From Ruminococcus sp. AF31-8BH (GTDB taxonomy: Bacteria > Bacillota > Clostridia > Lachnospirales > Lachnospiraceae): 64,000 bases of DNA. Position numbers and translations under genes: made by a program. The stretch spans positions 62,001 through 126,000 of the forward strand of contig NZ_QTVN01000008.1 of assembly GCF_003460605.1 (NCBI RefSeq), given 5' to 3'. A model generated the notes under the pieces. The model was not told the DNA's origin. It made no database searches and saw nothing but the letters and a program-made list of their open reading frames with translations. Shown one piece after another: positions 52,904-61,833 of the stretch; position 1 is the first letter of the stretch; every line of letters starts with the position of its first letter.

Positions 52904-53824
52904 ATGAATTTACAGCAAGCGAGTGAACTTCTCGGAATTAATCAGGATGATGATGAACGGGAGATAAAACGGAAATATCATAATTCCCTTGTGAAACCGG
53001 AAAGCACCGATGGGAAAGGGCAGAGAATTTACCACTTTAAGGCATTTCTGGCTGCGCCGCCTCAGACAGTGGAGAGCACACGGATTGCCAACCTGCAGCC
53101 AGGAGAATATCTTTACCCAAGAGCATTCCACGGCAATCAGATTCAGCTCATGAACAAAGAACGGCAGATACTAGGATATCTCCGCATGGAAGATGACAGC
53201 CTATATTTTTGCATCATTCCTCTGTTAAAACGCCACGCCGCCCAGGTGAAGCTTCTGGTGAAATCTGATGACACAGAAGAGAAGGGAATCCATCGAAGTA
53301 AATGCGAAAGAAGTTCCGGTAACGCAGGCAGAAGCCGTACCAGAAATCATACTACAAAGGCCGATATAGATTTCTACTTCCGCCTGGAAGATGAGAACTA
53401 CAATGTTACAGATTTAAACCTGAAAATAGCAGAATTTCTTTCTGAATATGAGAAATACCTGCGGCAAGACCGCTTTTCCGATTTGTTTGCGCGTCTGGCT
53501 CACTCCAATTTCCGCAGCCGTTTCCATCTGAAAGAGAAGGACAGGCAGTACATTCAGGAGAAAGGAATGGACACGATCCGAAGCCATGCCAGGGATTTTG
53601 TGCGTACGAGGCTGGCACCTGCCCAGATTCCAAACGATGGCAAGCAGACTCCCATGCGTGGACATCCGGTATTTCTGGCGCAGCATGCCACAGGCTGCTG
53701 TTGCCGCGGTTGCCTGTACAAATGGCATCGAATTCCACAGGGCGTACAGCTTACTCAGAACCAACAGGACTATGTGGTAGATGTACTTATGACCTGGATC
53801 GAAAAAGAAAATACCGGTAAGTAG
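52904..53824 (+). CDS. Chimeric protein: J-like N-terminus and DUF4186 C-terminus
   Basis: 306 residues, ATG at 52904 with AAAGG upstream. Residues 1-28 (ASELLGINQ, EIKRKYHN) look like the start of a J domain but stop before the HPD loop. Residues 30-165 are of unknown kind. Residues about 190-306 match the DUF4186 family: LAHSNFRSRFHLKEKD, PNDGKQTPMRGHPVF, AQHATGCCCRGCLYKWH. The CCCRGC and His residues could bind metal. DUF4186 proteins usually stand alone at about 120 residues, so this is either a fusion or the product of a deletion that joined two genes. Function unknown. Confidence 0.7.
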   Translation: MNLQQASELLGINQDDDEREIKRKYHNSLVKPESTDGKGQRIYHFKAFLAAPPQTVESTRIANLQPGEYLYPRAFHGNQIQLMNKERQILGYLRMEDDSLYFCIIPLLKRHAAQVKLLVKSDDTEEKGIHRSKCERSSGNAGRSRTRNHTTKADIDFYFRLEDENYNVTDLNLKIAEFLSEYEKYLRQDRFSDLFARLAHSNFRSRFHLKEKDRQYIQEKGMDTIRSHARDFVRTRLAPAQIPNDGKQTPMRGHPVFLAQHATGCCCRGCLYKWHRIPQGVQLTQNQQDYVVDVLMTWIEKENTGK

Positions 53825-53893
53825 GAATATTTCGTTTGATAGAGCATGCTTACCCACTATTTTATAATCAAATATTAAACAGAGGAATTGCCC

Positions 53894-55045
53894 ATGAAAA
53901 TTTTTCATCTATCCGATTTACACATTGGACTAAAATTAATTAATCGAGATCTTAGAGAAGATCAGGAATATATTTTGAACCAGATTATTCAGAAAGCGAA
54001 GGAGGAAAAGCCGGATGCAATTTTGATTGCAGGTGATATTTACGACAAAGCTGTTCCGTCTGCTGAAGCGGTAGAGGTATTCGATCATTTTATTGGAAAC
54101 CTGCGCACAGCAGTACCGGAATCAGTTGTTATGATGATCAGCGGCAATCACGACAGTGCACCCCGCGTCAATTGCTTCCGAAGCGTGCTGACCCACCAGC
54201 GCATCCACATGATCGGAATGCCTCCGCAGACCGAAGAAGACCACATTGAGAAAGTAGTACTTCAGGACGAATATGGATCTGTGAATTTTTATCTTCTTCC
54301 CTTTGTGAAACCTTCTATGGTGAAGTTGATCGTAGGAACTGATGAGAATGGAAATAATCTATCATATAATGAGACCATTCATCGTCTGCTTGATCGTGAG
54401 GAAATTGATGAAACTCAGAGGAATATTCTGGTCAGCCATCAGTTCTATCTTCCCTCTGGCGAAAATGCAGAAGAGGTAGAACGAATGGATTCTGAGATTC
54501 GTACTATCGGAAATATTGACCAGGTATCCGCTGATATCCTGAAGAAATTTGATTATGCAGCCCTGGGACATATTCACAAACCAATGAAAGTAGGAAGCGA
54601 ATTTTACCGTTATTGCGGTACGCCCCTTGCATGCTCTGTCAGCGAAGCAGGCCAGAGCAAAGGAATTATAATGGTTGACATAAAACAAAAAAACCAGATT
54701 ACTACAGAGATTTTGCCTCTTGTTCCATTGCGGCAGGTCAGAGTGATTCGTGGTGACCTTGAGGAGGTTCTGGCACAGACCTGTAGGGATTATGTAACAG
54801 TTATTCTTACGGATAAAGTAGACCTGGATGTAATCGATATGCAGGATCGTCTGCGTCTGGCATTCCCGGGACTTCTGGAAATACGCCGGGAAACGGTACG
54901 GCAGGCAGACTATACCAGACATGCGGCTGTAGAGAAAACCTTAAATCCTTTTGAACTCTGCTGTCAGTTCCTGAATGACGCAGACGAGGAGGAGAAAGAG
55001 ATTCTTCAGGACATCATCAATACTGTACAGGGGGTGACGAAATGA
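53894..55045 (+). CDS. sbcD: Exonuclease SbcCD, nuclease subunit D
   Basis: 383 residues. I choose ATG 53894 (AGAGGAA upstream) over an in-frame TTG at 53888. Phosphodiesterase motifs DLHIG, AGDIYD, SGNHD, SHQF and GHIHKP hold the two-metal site of Mre11/SbcD nucleases. The C-terminal capping domain extends to the end. With SbcC it forms the nuclease that opens hairpins and processes DNA ends. Its stop overlaps the sbcC start by 4 bases. Confidence 0.95.
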   Translation: MKIFHLSDLHIGLKLINRDLREDQEYILNQIIQKAKEEKPDAILIAGDIYDKAVPSAEAVEVFDHFIGNLRTAVPESVVMMISGNHDSAPRVNCFRSVLTHQRIHMIGMPPQTEEDHIEKVVLQDEYGSVNFYLLPFVKPSMVKLIVGTDENGNNLSYNETIHRLLDREEIDETQRNILVSHQFYLPSGENAEEVERMDSEIRTIGNIDQVSADILKKFDYAALGHIHKPMKVGSEFYRYCGTPLACSVSEAGQSKGIIMVDIKQKNQITTEILPLVPLRQVRVIRGDLEEVLAQTCRDYVTVILTDKVDLDVIDMQDRLRLAFPGLLEIRRETVRQADYTRHAAVEKTLNPFELCCQFLNDADEEEKEILQDIINTVQGVTK

Positions 55046-58000
55046 GACCTGTGAAGCTTACCATGCAGGCATTTGGTTCCTACGGAAATCTGACCAAGAT
55101 TGATTTTAGCGAGCCAGACCAGAACCTATTTCTGGTAACAGGAGACACTGGCGCAGGCAAAACCACTATATTTGATGCTATTGTATTTGCGCTTTACGGC
55201 GAGGCAAGCTCCAGCACCAATAAGAAAGACGGTGTTGTGCTTCAGAGTCAATACGTAGAACTAAATGTAGAGCCTTTTGTAGAACTTGTTTTTTCTGAAG
55301 GTACAGGAGAGACTCGTCAGCTTTATACAGTTCGTCGTGTCCCAAGGCATTTGAAGCGTCTTACAAGAGGTGCCGGGAAAAACACCGGAAGCCGTGAAGT
55401 GACAGGCTCTGTCAGCTTGATCATGCCAGATGGAACTGAATATCCGCAGAAAGAAGCGGACAGCAAGCTTGGCGAAATCCTTGGTCTTAATAAAGGCCAG
55501 TTTATGCAGGTAGCTATGATTGCGCAAGGGGAGTTTATGGAGCTTCTTCGCGCCAAATCTGACGATAAGAAGGTGATTTTCCGTAAGCTTTTTAATACAG
55601 AGCTGTATCAGAATATTGTAGATGAGCTGATGAACCGCAAACGATCATTAGAAAAAGACATTGCCCAGATTAAGACTGCCTGTCAGACTGAGACTGCTCA
55701 TGTGGTAATTTCCCAGGAATATGAGAAATGGGAAGAAATGGAAGCACTGAAAAAGCAGATTCAGAACGGTGAGATTGTAGTGATGGACCAGTTTCTCACT
55801 CAGTTGACAGAGCTATGCAGTACATTGAGGACTCGTATACAAGAGGCACAGAAAGATCTGGATACTCTTTCTAAGCTTCGGGATGAAAAGAGGGATGCCT
55901 ATACCAGCGCCAGTCAGCTGCAGGGCTTATATAACCAGCTTGAAGAGGCACTTTTTGAGTTAAAAGCATGCGAAGACGTAGAAGCACAGATAAAGGAGAA
56001 GATGCTTCTTTCTGAGCACATACGAACTGCATATGAGATTCAAGCAGAGTACCTGCGCTGTCAGGACGCCTTTGGAAATCTGCGAAATCATGAAAATGCC
56101 TTGAAAGAGCAGCAGGAACGCAGCCCACAACTGGAAAACCAGGCGAAGCTTACAGCAGAAGAAGCATCTAAAGTGCAGGAACTTGCTGAAGGAGAGAAAG
56201 AAGTTTATACCACCATATATGAGCGGGTAAATAAGGAAATGAAGCTTCGCAAGCGGATTAGCGAAGCGCAGGCTATAGCCAGAGAGAGCCAGGAAACGCG
56301 TCAGGCAGCGGAAACAGCTGCACAGAAAGCACGTGAAGATTTGGACAGCCTGGAGAAAAAGGAAGAAGAGTGGCGCACCCAGGCGGAGACACTTGCAGAT
56401 ACTGGAGAGAAAATAGCCCTTTGGAAAGGGCTGAACCAGGAGCTTGAAGCTCTCTTTGCAGATCTGGAAGATGCAGAAAAGCAGCTTCAAATGACCGAAA
56501 AGCAGAAGAAAGAGTCTGAAAAAGCGAAGAAATCCTATATTAAAATCCGTGCGCTTTATGAAAGCCAGAACCAGAAATATGAATCCATGAGACGAATTTT
56601 TCTGGATGAGCAGGCAGGCTTCCTTGCCAGAGAACTTCAGCCAGGCAAACCATGTCCGGTATGCGGAGCTTTGGAGCATCCACATCCTTGTGCCACATCG
56701 GAATCCCATGCCGACCTTACCAGAGAGCAGTTAGATCTGGCAGAGAAGGAAGCCTCCCGGCTGCGCAGCCAGCAGGAACAGCTTGCAGGAGAAGCCCGTG
56801 CGGCAGCAGACCTTGCCATAGAGAAAGAAAAGGGATACCAGGATAAACTGGAGAAGCTGTGCGGAGGAATGCAGGAGCTTTTCAAAGATGCTGCTGAAGA
56901 AAATGCGCAGAATGCCGCTGGAATTTCCGGGATAATAGACCGGTCTCCTTTGGAGTTCATAAAACAGCAGTTGGAAACCAGAAAGCTTGCGTTGCAAAAA
57001 CAGTATACACAGCTTCAAAAAGACCAGAACACTTTGCTGAAGCTCCAGAATCAGCTTAGCCACGTAGAAGAAACGAAAAAACAGGGAAAACTCACCGTTG
57101 AGGAAACCAACCAGAAGCTGACAGAAGCAATCGCCGCTGCAAAAAGCAGTCAGGATGTGCTGGAACAGCTTAGCAGTTCTCTGGAATATCCGTCGGAAGA
57201 AGCCGCTATGCAGGAATTTGATAAATCCAAGGCGAAATGGAAAAAAGCTGCCAGGGATGCAGAAGATGCACAGAAGAAATCATCTACAGCTTCCGAAGCC
57301 TTTGTGAACTGCATCAGCCTGATTCAGCGTTACATGGATGAACTGCCTGGATTACAGAAAGCTTTGCAGGAGAGACAGGCTTCTTATACAGAATTGCTGC
57401 ATGCCAAAGATATGACAGAGAGTGAATGGAAGCCTTTAACAGAGGAATATTCCCGCCAGATGGCAGACCAGCTGCAGAAAGAAACCGACACCTGGAAACA
57501 GAAAAAAATTGCGGCGCAGACAGTGAAAGATTCTACCAGCAAGGCAATTGACGGAAGAACGAAACCAGATCTGGAGCTTGCGAAGGCTCAGATGGAGGAA
57601 GCGGAAGTAAAACGCAGATTGGCACAGGAAAAACTGGATTCATATAAAGAACAATATAAAGCAGATCAGGATGCCTGCAGTATTCTTACTCCGCAGATGG
57701 AGAAGCGAGGCAAGATTATTGAGAAGCATGCCAAGCTGGAAACTTTGTATAAATTGCTGTCTGGAAATATGTCCGGTAACAGAATGGATCTGGAAACCTT
57801 TGTGCAGAGATATTATCTGGAGAAAATATTATATGCAGCTAATCGCCGCTTTTCAGATATGTCTGCGGGACAGTTTGAGCTTCGAATGGTAGATGCAGCC
57901 AATGCCGGCAAGGGTAAAAACCGTGGTCTGGATCTTATGGTATATTCCAATGTAACCGGAAAGGAGCGGGAGGTCCGCACTCTTTCCGGCGGAGAGTCCT

Positions 58001-58275
58001 TTATGGCTGCATTGTCCCTTGCTCTTGGAATGGCAGACCAGATTCAGGAAAGCTCTGCATCTATTAATTTAGATGTAATGTTTGTAGATGAGGGCTTTGG
58101 CTCATTAGATGAGCATTCCAGAGAGCAGGCCGTAAAGGTTCTTCAGGAACTTGCTGGTGGCAGCAAACTGATCGGTATTATTTCCCATGTAACGGAATTG
58201 AAACAGGAAATTGAAGACCAGCTAATCGTTACGAAGGACGAGAAGGGAAGTCATGTAAGGTGGCAGATTAGTTAG
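55042..58275 (+). CDS. sbcC: Exonuclease SbcCD, ATPase subunit C
   Basis: 1077 residues. Walker A GDTGAGKTTIFDAI near residue 34 and the Q-loop Gln in AMIAQGEF near 158 form the N-terminal lobe. Long coiled coils run from about 190 to 520 and 570 to 880, joined at the zinc hook CPVCG near 540. The C-terminal lobe carries the signature LSGGESF, Walker B INLDVMFVDEGFGSLDE and a His switch in ISHVTEL. This is a Rad50-like SMC-family ATPase, complete. Confidence 0.96.
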   Translation: MRPVKLTMQAFGSYGNLTKIDFSEPDQNLFLVTGDTGAGKTTIFDAIVFALYGEASSSTNKKDGVVLQSQYVELNVEPFVELVFSEGTGETRQLYTVRRVPRHLKRLTRGAGKNTGSREVTGSVSLIMPDGTEYPQKEADSKLGEILGLNKGQFMQVAMIAQGEFMELLRAKSDDKKVIFRKLFNTELYQNIVDELMNRKRSLEKDIAQIKTACQTETAHVVISQEYEKWEEMEALKKQIQNGEIVVMDQFLTQLTELCSTLRTRIQEAQKDLDTLSKLRDEKRDAYTSASQLQGLYNQLEEALFELKACEDVEAQIKEKMLLSEHIRTAYEIQAEYLRCQDAFGNLRNHENALKEQQERSPQLENQAKLTAEEASKVQELAEGEKEVYTTIYERVNKEMKLRKRISEAQAIARESQETRQAAETAAQKAREDLDSLEKKEEEWRTQAETLADTGEKIALWKGLNQELEALFADLEDAEKQLQMTEKQKKESEKAKKSYIKIRALYESQNQKYESMRRIFLDEQAGFLARELQPGKPCPVCGALEHPHPCATSESHADLTREQLDLAEKEASRLRSQQEQLAGEARAAADLAIEKEKGYQDKLEKLCGGMQELFKDAAEENAQNAAGISGIIDRSPLEFIKQQLETRKLALQKQYTQLQKDQNTLLKLQNQLSHVEETKKQGKLTVEETNQKLTEAIAAAKSSQDVLEQLSSSLEYPSEEAAMQEFDKSKAKWKKAARDAEDAQKKSSTASEAFVNCISLIQRYMDELPGLQKALQERQASYTELLHAKDMTESEWKPLTEEYSRQMADQLQKETDTWKQKKIAAQTVKDSTSKAIDGRTKPDLELAKAQMEEAEVKRRLAQEKLDSYKEQYKADQDACSILTPQMEKRGKIIEKHAKLETLYKLLSGNMSGNRMDLETFVQRYYLEKILYAANRRFSDMSAGQFELRMVDAANAGKGKNRGLDLMVYSNVTGKEREVRTLSGGESFMAALSLALGMADQIQESSASINLDVMFVDEGFGSLDEHSREQAVKVLQELAGGSKLIGIISHVTELKQEIEDQLIVTKDEKGSHVRWQIS

Positions 58276-58316
58276 AGAACTGCTGAAAAATCAGGAAATG
58301 ATTTTTCAAAAATTTT

Positions 58317-58976
58317 CTAAATGCCTTGAATAAATTTGTTAAATTCTTCCGGATTGTCATAGTCTGTAATTATGCAATCCACAATGCGGCGGATTTCATC
58401 CTGGTGTTCCTCGTGCTCATCATAAACAGCAGCCACATAGAAACCATCATTTTTGGCTGTTGTCAGTGCATGGAGAGAATCTTCGAAAACAATAGTATTG
58501 CTTCTGTCAGTACCAAGAAATTTCATAGCTTCCCGATAGATAGCTGGTTCGTCCTTACCTGCTCCCACGGAAGTACAGGTAAATATTTCACTGAAACAAT
58601 GAAGCACCCCGCAGCGAGTCAGAACGGTCTCTACCAGAGATCGTTCTGCGGCGGTTGCAATGCACATTTTAACACCTGCCTGCTGAAGCTGCGTGAGGAA
58701 TTTGGCTGCGTGAGGCTTTAGTTGAGCCTCATAGCGGTAGAAGTCATCTACAATTGCGACAGCACCCTTGATCAGATCGTCAGGAGTCTGCTTTACGCCA
58801 TAATAATCAATAAAGTAATCAGCTGCCTGCTGAAGACTCATAGTAGCAATTATCTCATTAAGATCAGGCTCCGGCTCGATTCCCTGGCTTCGCAGGTAAA
58901 TTTCGCCTACATGATCCCAGGCGGACATGGAATCCAGAAGAGTTCCGTCCAGATCCCAGATTGCACCCTTTAACAT
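58317..58976 (-). CDS. HAD family hydrolase (phosphoglycolate/beta-phosphoglucomutase-like)
   Basis: 219 residues from ATG at 58974-58976, which follows AGGAGG; the frame runs further upstream but without family similarity. Motif I is DLDGTLLDSM, motif II CIATAAERS, motif III GKDEPAIY and motif IV IVFEDSLHAL. A helical cap lies between motifs I and II. Such enzymes dephosphorylate small sugar phosphates or nucleotides; the substrate is not readable. It is 10 bases downstream of thiE and probably in its operon. Confidence 0.88.
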   Translation of the reverse strand: MLKGAIWDLDGTLLDSMSAWDHVGEIYLRSQGIEPEPDLNEIIATMSLQQAADYFIDYYGVKQTPDDLIKGAVAIVDDFYRYEAQLKPHAAKFLTQLQQAGVKMCIATAAERSLVETVLTRCGVLHCFSEIFTCTSVGAGKDEPAIYREAMKFLGTDRSNTIVFEDSLHALTTAKNDGFYVAAVYDEHEEHQDEIRRIVDCIITDYDNPEEFNKFIQGI

Positions 58977-58986
58977 AAATATCCTC

Positions 58987-59643
58987 CTAGTGATTTGCTC
59001 CGCAGCTCTGAACCATATTCTGGGTAAGCTCTTTGAGCTCCTTTGTGGCTTCTGTAATATTTTTTGCTGCGAAGATAGCGCTGACCACTGCAATTCCACA
59101 GATTCCGGTACCCTGAAGCTCCATAACATTTTCACGGGAAATTCCGCCAATAGCAATAACTGGGATGTTTACTGCTTCGCAAATCTGTTTCACAGTTTCA
59201 TGGCTGATGCTGTTAGCATCTTTTTTGGTTCCGGTATGAAATACAGCACCGACACCCAGGTAATCAGCACCATTTTTTTCGGCAAGCACTGCTTGTTCTA
59301 CTGTCTGGGCAGAAACACCGATGATTTTATCCGGTCCAAGAATCGCCCGCACATTGGATGCTTCCATATCATGCTGTCCTACATGTACGCCGTCAGCGTC
59401 AATTTTTTTTGCAATCTCTACGTTGTCATTAATTACAAATGGCACATGATAACGTGCACATAGTTCTTTAATTTCCACAGCCTCCTTCAGAAAGCTGTCA
59501 GCATCCAGATCTTTTTCACGGAGCTGGATAAATGTGGCACCGCCTTTCAGGGCATCCTCTACCTGCTCGTATAAAGTTCTGCCATTTAACCAGCTGCGGT
59601 CTGTAACGCCATAAAGTAAAAGATCGTTTTTATCACAGTTCAT
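58987..59643 (-). CDS. thiE: Thiamine-phosphate synthase
   Basis: 218 residues from ATG at 59641-59643, behind AGGAG. LLYGVTDRSW opens the barrel; QLREKDLD binds pyrophosphate, then VPFVINDNVEIAKKIDADGVHVGQ, GVSAQTVEQA, DYLGVGAVFHTGTKKDA and VIAIGGIS. It couples the pyrimidine and thiazole halves of thiamine. No TPP riboswitch was recognised upstream and no other thi genes are nearby; a HAD phosphatase follows. Confidence 0.93.
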   Translation of the reverse strand: MNCDKNDLLLYGVTDRSWLNGRTLYEQVEDALKGGATFIQLREKDLDADSFLKEAVEIKELCARYHVPFVINDNVEIAKKIDADGVHVGQHDMEASNVRAILGPDKIIGVSAQTVEQAVLAEKNGADYLGVGAVFHTGTKKDANSISHETVKQICEAVNIPVIAIGGISRENVMELQGTGICGIAVVSAIFAAKNITEATKELKELTQNMVQSCGANH

Positions 59644-59806
59644 ATCAAAATCTCCTAACTTCATAATAATTATGGTAAAAAAACATAAACCAGTTCTGTT
59701 TACTATAAGGCAGTATACCACAAAACTATTCCCATGAAAAAGCCTTAGTTGACCGTGCGCGGAAATTTTTTTACACCATGTGGGTAAGCTGCCAGGAAAG
59801 CAAGAA

Positions 59807-59858
59807 GTACCCTAATAGCTCTACACAGGTTTTATGCTGTGTTTTACTATTAGGGTAC
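59807..59858. terminator. Long palindrome downstream of the first carboxylesterase
   Basis: GTACCCTAATAG pairs with CTATTAGGGTAC, with an inner CACAG/CTGTG stem. It lies between thiE and the carboxylesterase and recurs at 61715. The T-tracts on either side are modest. The 59644-59895 gap holds nothing else recognisable apart from the thiE leader. Confidence 0.7.
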
Positions 59859-59895
59859 AGTTAATTATTTTTATTCAATATATGAGGCTTTTAAA

Positions 59896-61557
59896 TTATT
59901 CTTGCTCCTGTGTTGGGAACTGGAAGTACTGCTGTGTAAATTCTCCCATCAGTTCTTCTAATGGTGCTAATGGTTCGGAATGTACGGTTATACCTGCTCC
60001 GAAATCGATATAACCCATGTTTTCATCTGCTTCCGGCCACTGAGCTAAGCCTTCTCCGTTTGGATCACCGTTGGTAATGAAATTCACCCAGTACTGATTC
60101 ATTTTTTCTGCCAGTTCATAGTCCCAATCTCTCCAGTTTCTGGAGGCAGGTACACCATCCCGCATGGAGTTAAATGCATAGAACTGTTCGCTGGAATGCC
60201 ATGCCCACTGCTCGGCGGCAGAACGGTCTGTTCCTATCTCTGTGATGCTTTCCGGAGTTATCTGGCTGAACAGATAAGTATAATTCTTTGCCTTTCCATC
60301 AGTTCTCTCAGCCATAAGCTTGCCATAAAGACGATTTACCATAAGATTGCGGCTATCCTGAGTTCCGAAGCCTAATGTTCCAAGCTGACGGCTGGTAACC
60401 ATAGCAGTTTTATCTGTGATTTTCAAAAGATTTTCAAAATCATATTTGTCATACAGATCACCTAACTGTTCTTTGTATTCAGCATAAAAATCATCAGCAG
60501 TTGCTGTTGCCAGGTATTTTGCTTCTCCCATATTTGTTCCTGAAAGAATAGATACATCATCAAATACACCTTCATTGATGGCTTCCTGGATACTTGGATA
60601 TGCTATATAAAGATCATCCTGGTTCATGCTGCCCGGATAATGCTCACTTGCAGATTTCAGCAGTTCTTCTCCGTCCATAGCTCTTAATTCTTCCATGGAA
60701 ATATCAGCAGACAGACCTAAATCCTCCAGATATGCAGTTCCGTTCTTTTCTGCATCTTCCTGGCTCTGGAATGCTCCGACATACTTCAGTCCGCTCTCCA
60801 GAATCAGTTTATCTACATCAACATCCATTTGCGGTGAGGCTATCATGGACATTGCTTTCATTGTGCCGCCTGACTGACCTCCAACAGTGATGTTTTCAGG
60901 ATCTCCTCCGAAATTTGCAATATTTTCCTTGATCCATTCCAGTGCTTTGATCTGATCCATCAATCCGTAGTTTCCGCTCTGTCCCTGCTCTTCAGAAAGC
61001 TGAGGCAGAGATAAATAACCGAATACTCCAAGTCTCTGCTCTACAGAAACTGCAATTACATCATTTTCTGCAAAAGCATCCAGGTTTCCCTCAGCACTGT
61101 AGGTATGTCCGACTGTCAGTCCGCCTCCATGGAACCACACATAGACTGGTTTTTTCTCATCACCTGTCAGGTTCTCCTCTGTGGTAGAAATATTCAGGTA
61201 CAGACAATCCTCACTCATTTCCGGCGCTGTGTTATTGTGGAAATCTGTTCCGCTGGGTTCTACAAAGCCGAGCTCCTGCATGGGCATTTCCCTATTGGTA
61301 TCGCACACAAGAATATCATCCCATTTCTCGTGATCCATAGGTGCCTTCCATCTAAGGTCTCCTACAGGCGGGGCTGCATATGGCACGCCTTTGAACTGTA
61401 CCACATTCTCATACCCTTCATCCGTACTGTTGATTCCTTGAACCTTTCCGTAACTGGTATCTACAACATTATCGAGATTCTCTGAAGCTGATACAGTCAT
61501 TCCTGATAACATCATCATGGCCGCTGATGCCATTAAAACTACCATTCTTTTTTTCAT
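59896..61557 (-). CDS. Secreted carboxylesterase, copy 1
   Basis: 553 residues, ATG at 61555-61557 after GAGGAGG. A Sec signal peptide (KKRM, hydrophobic core, cut near VSASEN) exports it. Type-B carboxylesterase features follow: GVPYAAPPVGDLRW, EDCLYLNI, oxyanion HGGG at 143-146, and the nucleophile Ser229 in GGQSGG, a variant of the usual GESAG. A Glu and a late His should complete the triad. It would hydrolyse esters outside the cell. The next gene is a paralog differing at scattered positions. Confidence 0.92.
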   Translation of the reverse strand: MKKRMVVLMASAAMMMLSGMTVSASENLDNVVDTSYGKVQGINSTDEGYENVVQFKGVPYAAPPVGDLRWKAPMDHEKWDDILVCDTNREMPMQELGFVEPSGTDFHNNTAPEMSEDCLYLNISTTEENLTGDEKKPVYVWFHGGGLTVGHTYSAEGNLDAFAENDVIAVSVEQRLGVFGYLSLPQLSEEQGQSGNYGLMDQIKALEWIKENIANFGGDPENITVGGQSGGTMKAMSMIASPQMDVDVDKLILESGLKYVGAFQSQEDAEKNGTAYLEDLGLSADISMEELRAMDGEELLKSASEHYPGSMNQDDLYIAYPSIQEAINEGVFDDVSILSGTNMGEAKYLATATADDFYAEYKEQLGDLYDKYDFENLLKITDKTAMVTSRQLGTLGFGTQDSRNLMVNRLYGKLMAERTDGKAKNYTYLFSQITPESITEIGTDRSAAEQWAWHSSEQFYAFNSMRDGVPASRNWRDWDYELAEKMNQYWVNFITNGDPNGEGLAQWPEADENMGYIDFGAGITVHSEPLAPLEELMGEFTQQYFQFPTQEQE

Positions 61558-61714
61558 TTACATTTCCTCCTCGTATTCTTTGTTACTTACATTGCTTTTT
61601 TTCTTTTATATTGCCGATGATTTATTATGGCATTTTTTTAATTCTCTCACTATAAGTATTTTTCTTTCTTCCTATAACTTTTTTGATTTCTAAGGAGATA
61701 AGAAAAATCAAAAA

Positions 61715-61766
61715 GTACCCTAATAGCTCCACACAGCTTGTGTTCTGTGGTTTACTATTAGGGTAC
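61715..61766. terminator. Long palindrome downstream of the second carboxylesterase
   Basis: GTACCCTAATAG pairs with CTATTAGGGTAC, as at 59807. On the minus strand it is followed by TTTTTGATTTTTC, which fits a terminator for the second esterase gene. Confidence 0.75.
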
Positions 61767-61833
61767 AGTTGCCTATTGGGGAATTATGGCAGCTATGCAG
61801 CGTAAATACTTTTTAATTCAGCGTGTTTTTCTA

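Noticed and set aside
59644..59760. TPP riboswitch upstream of thiE
   Set aside because: No CTGAGA or other TPP aptamer core could be found in the leader.
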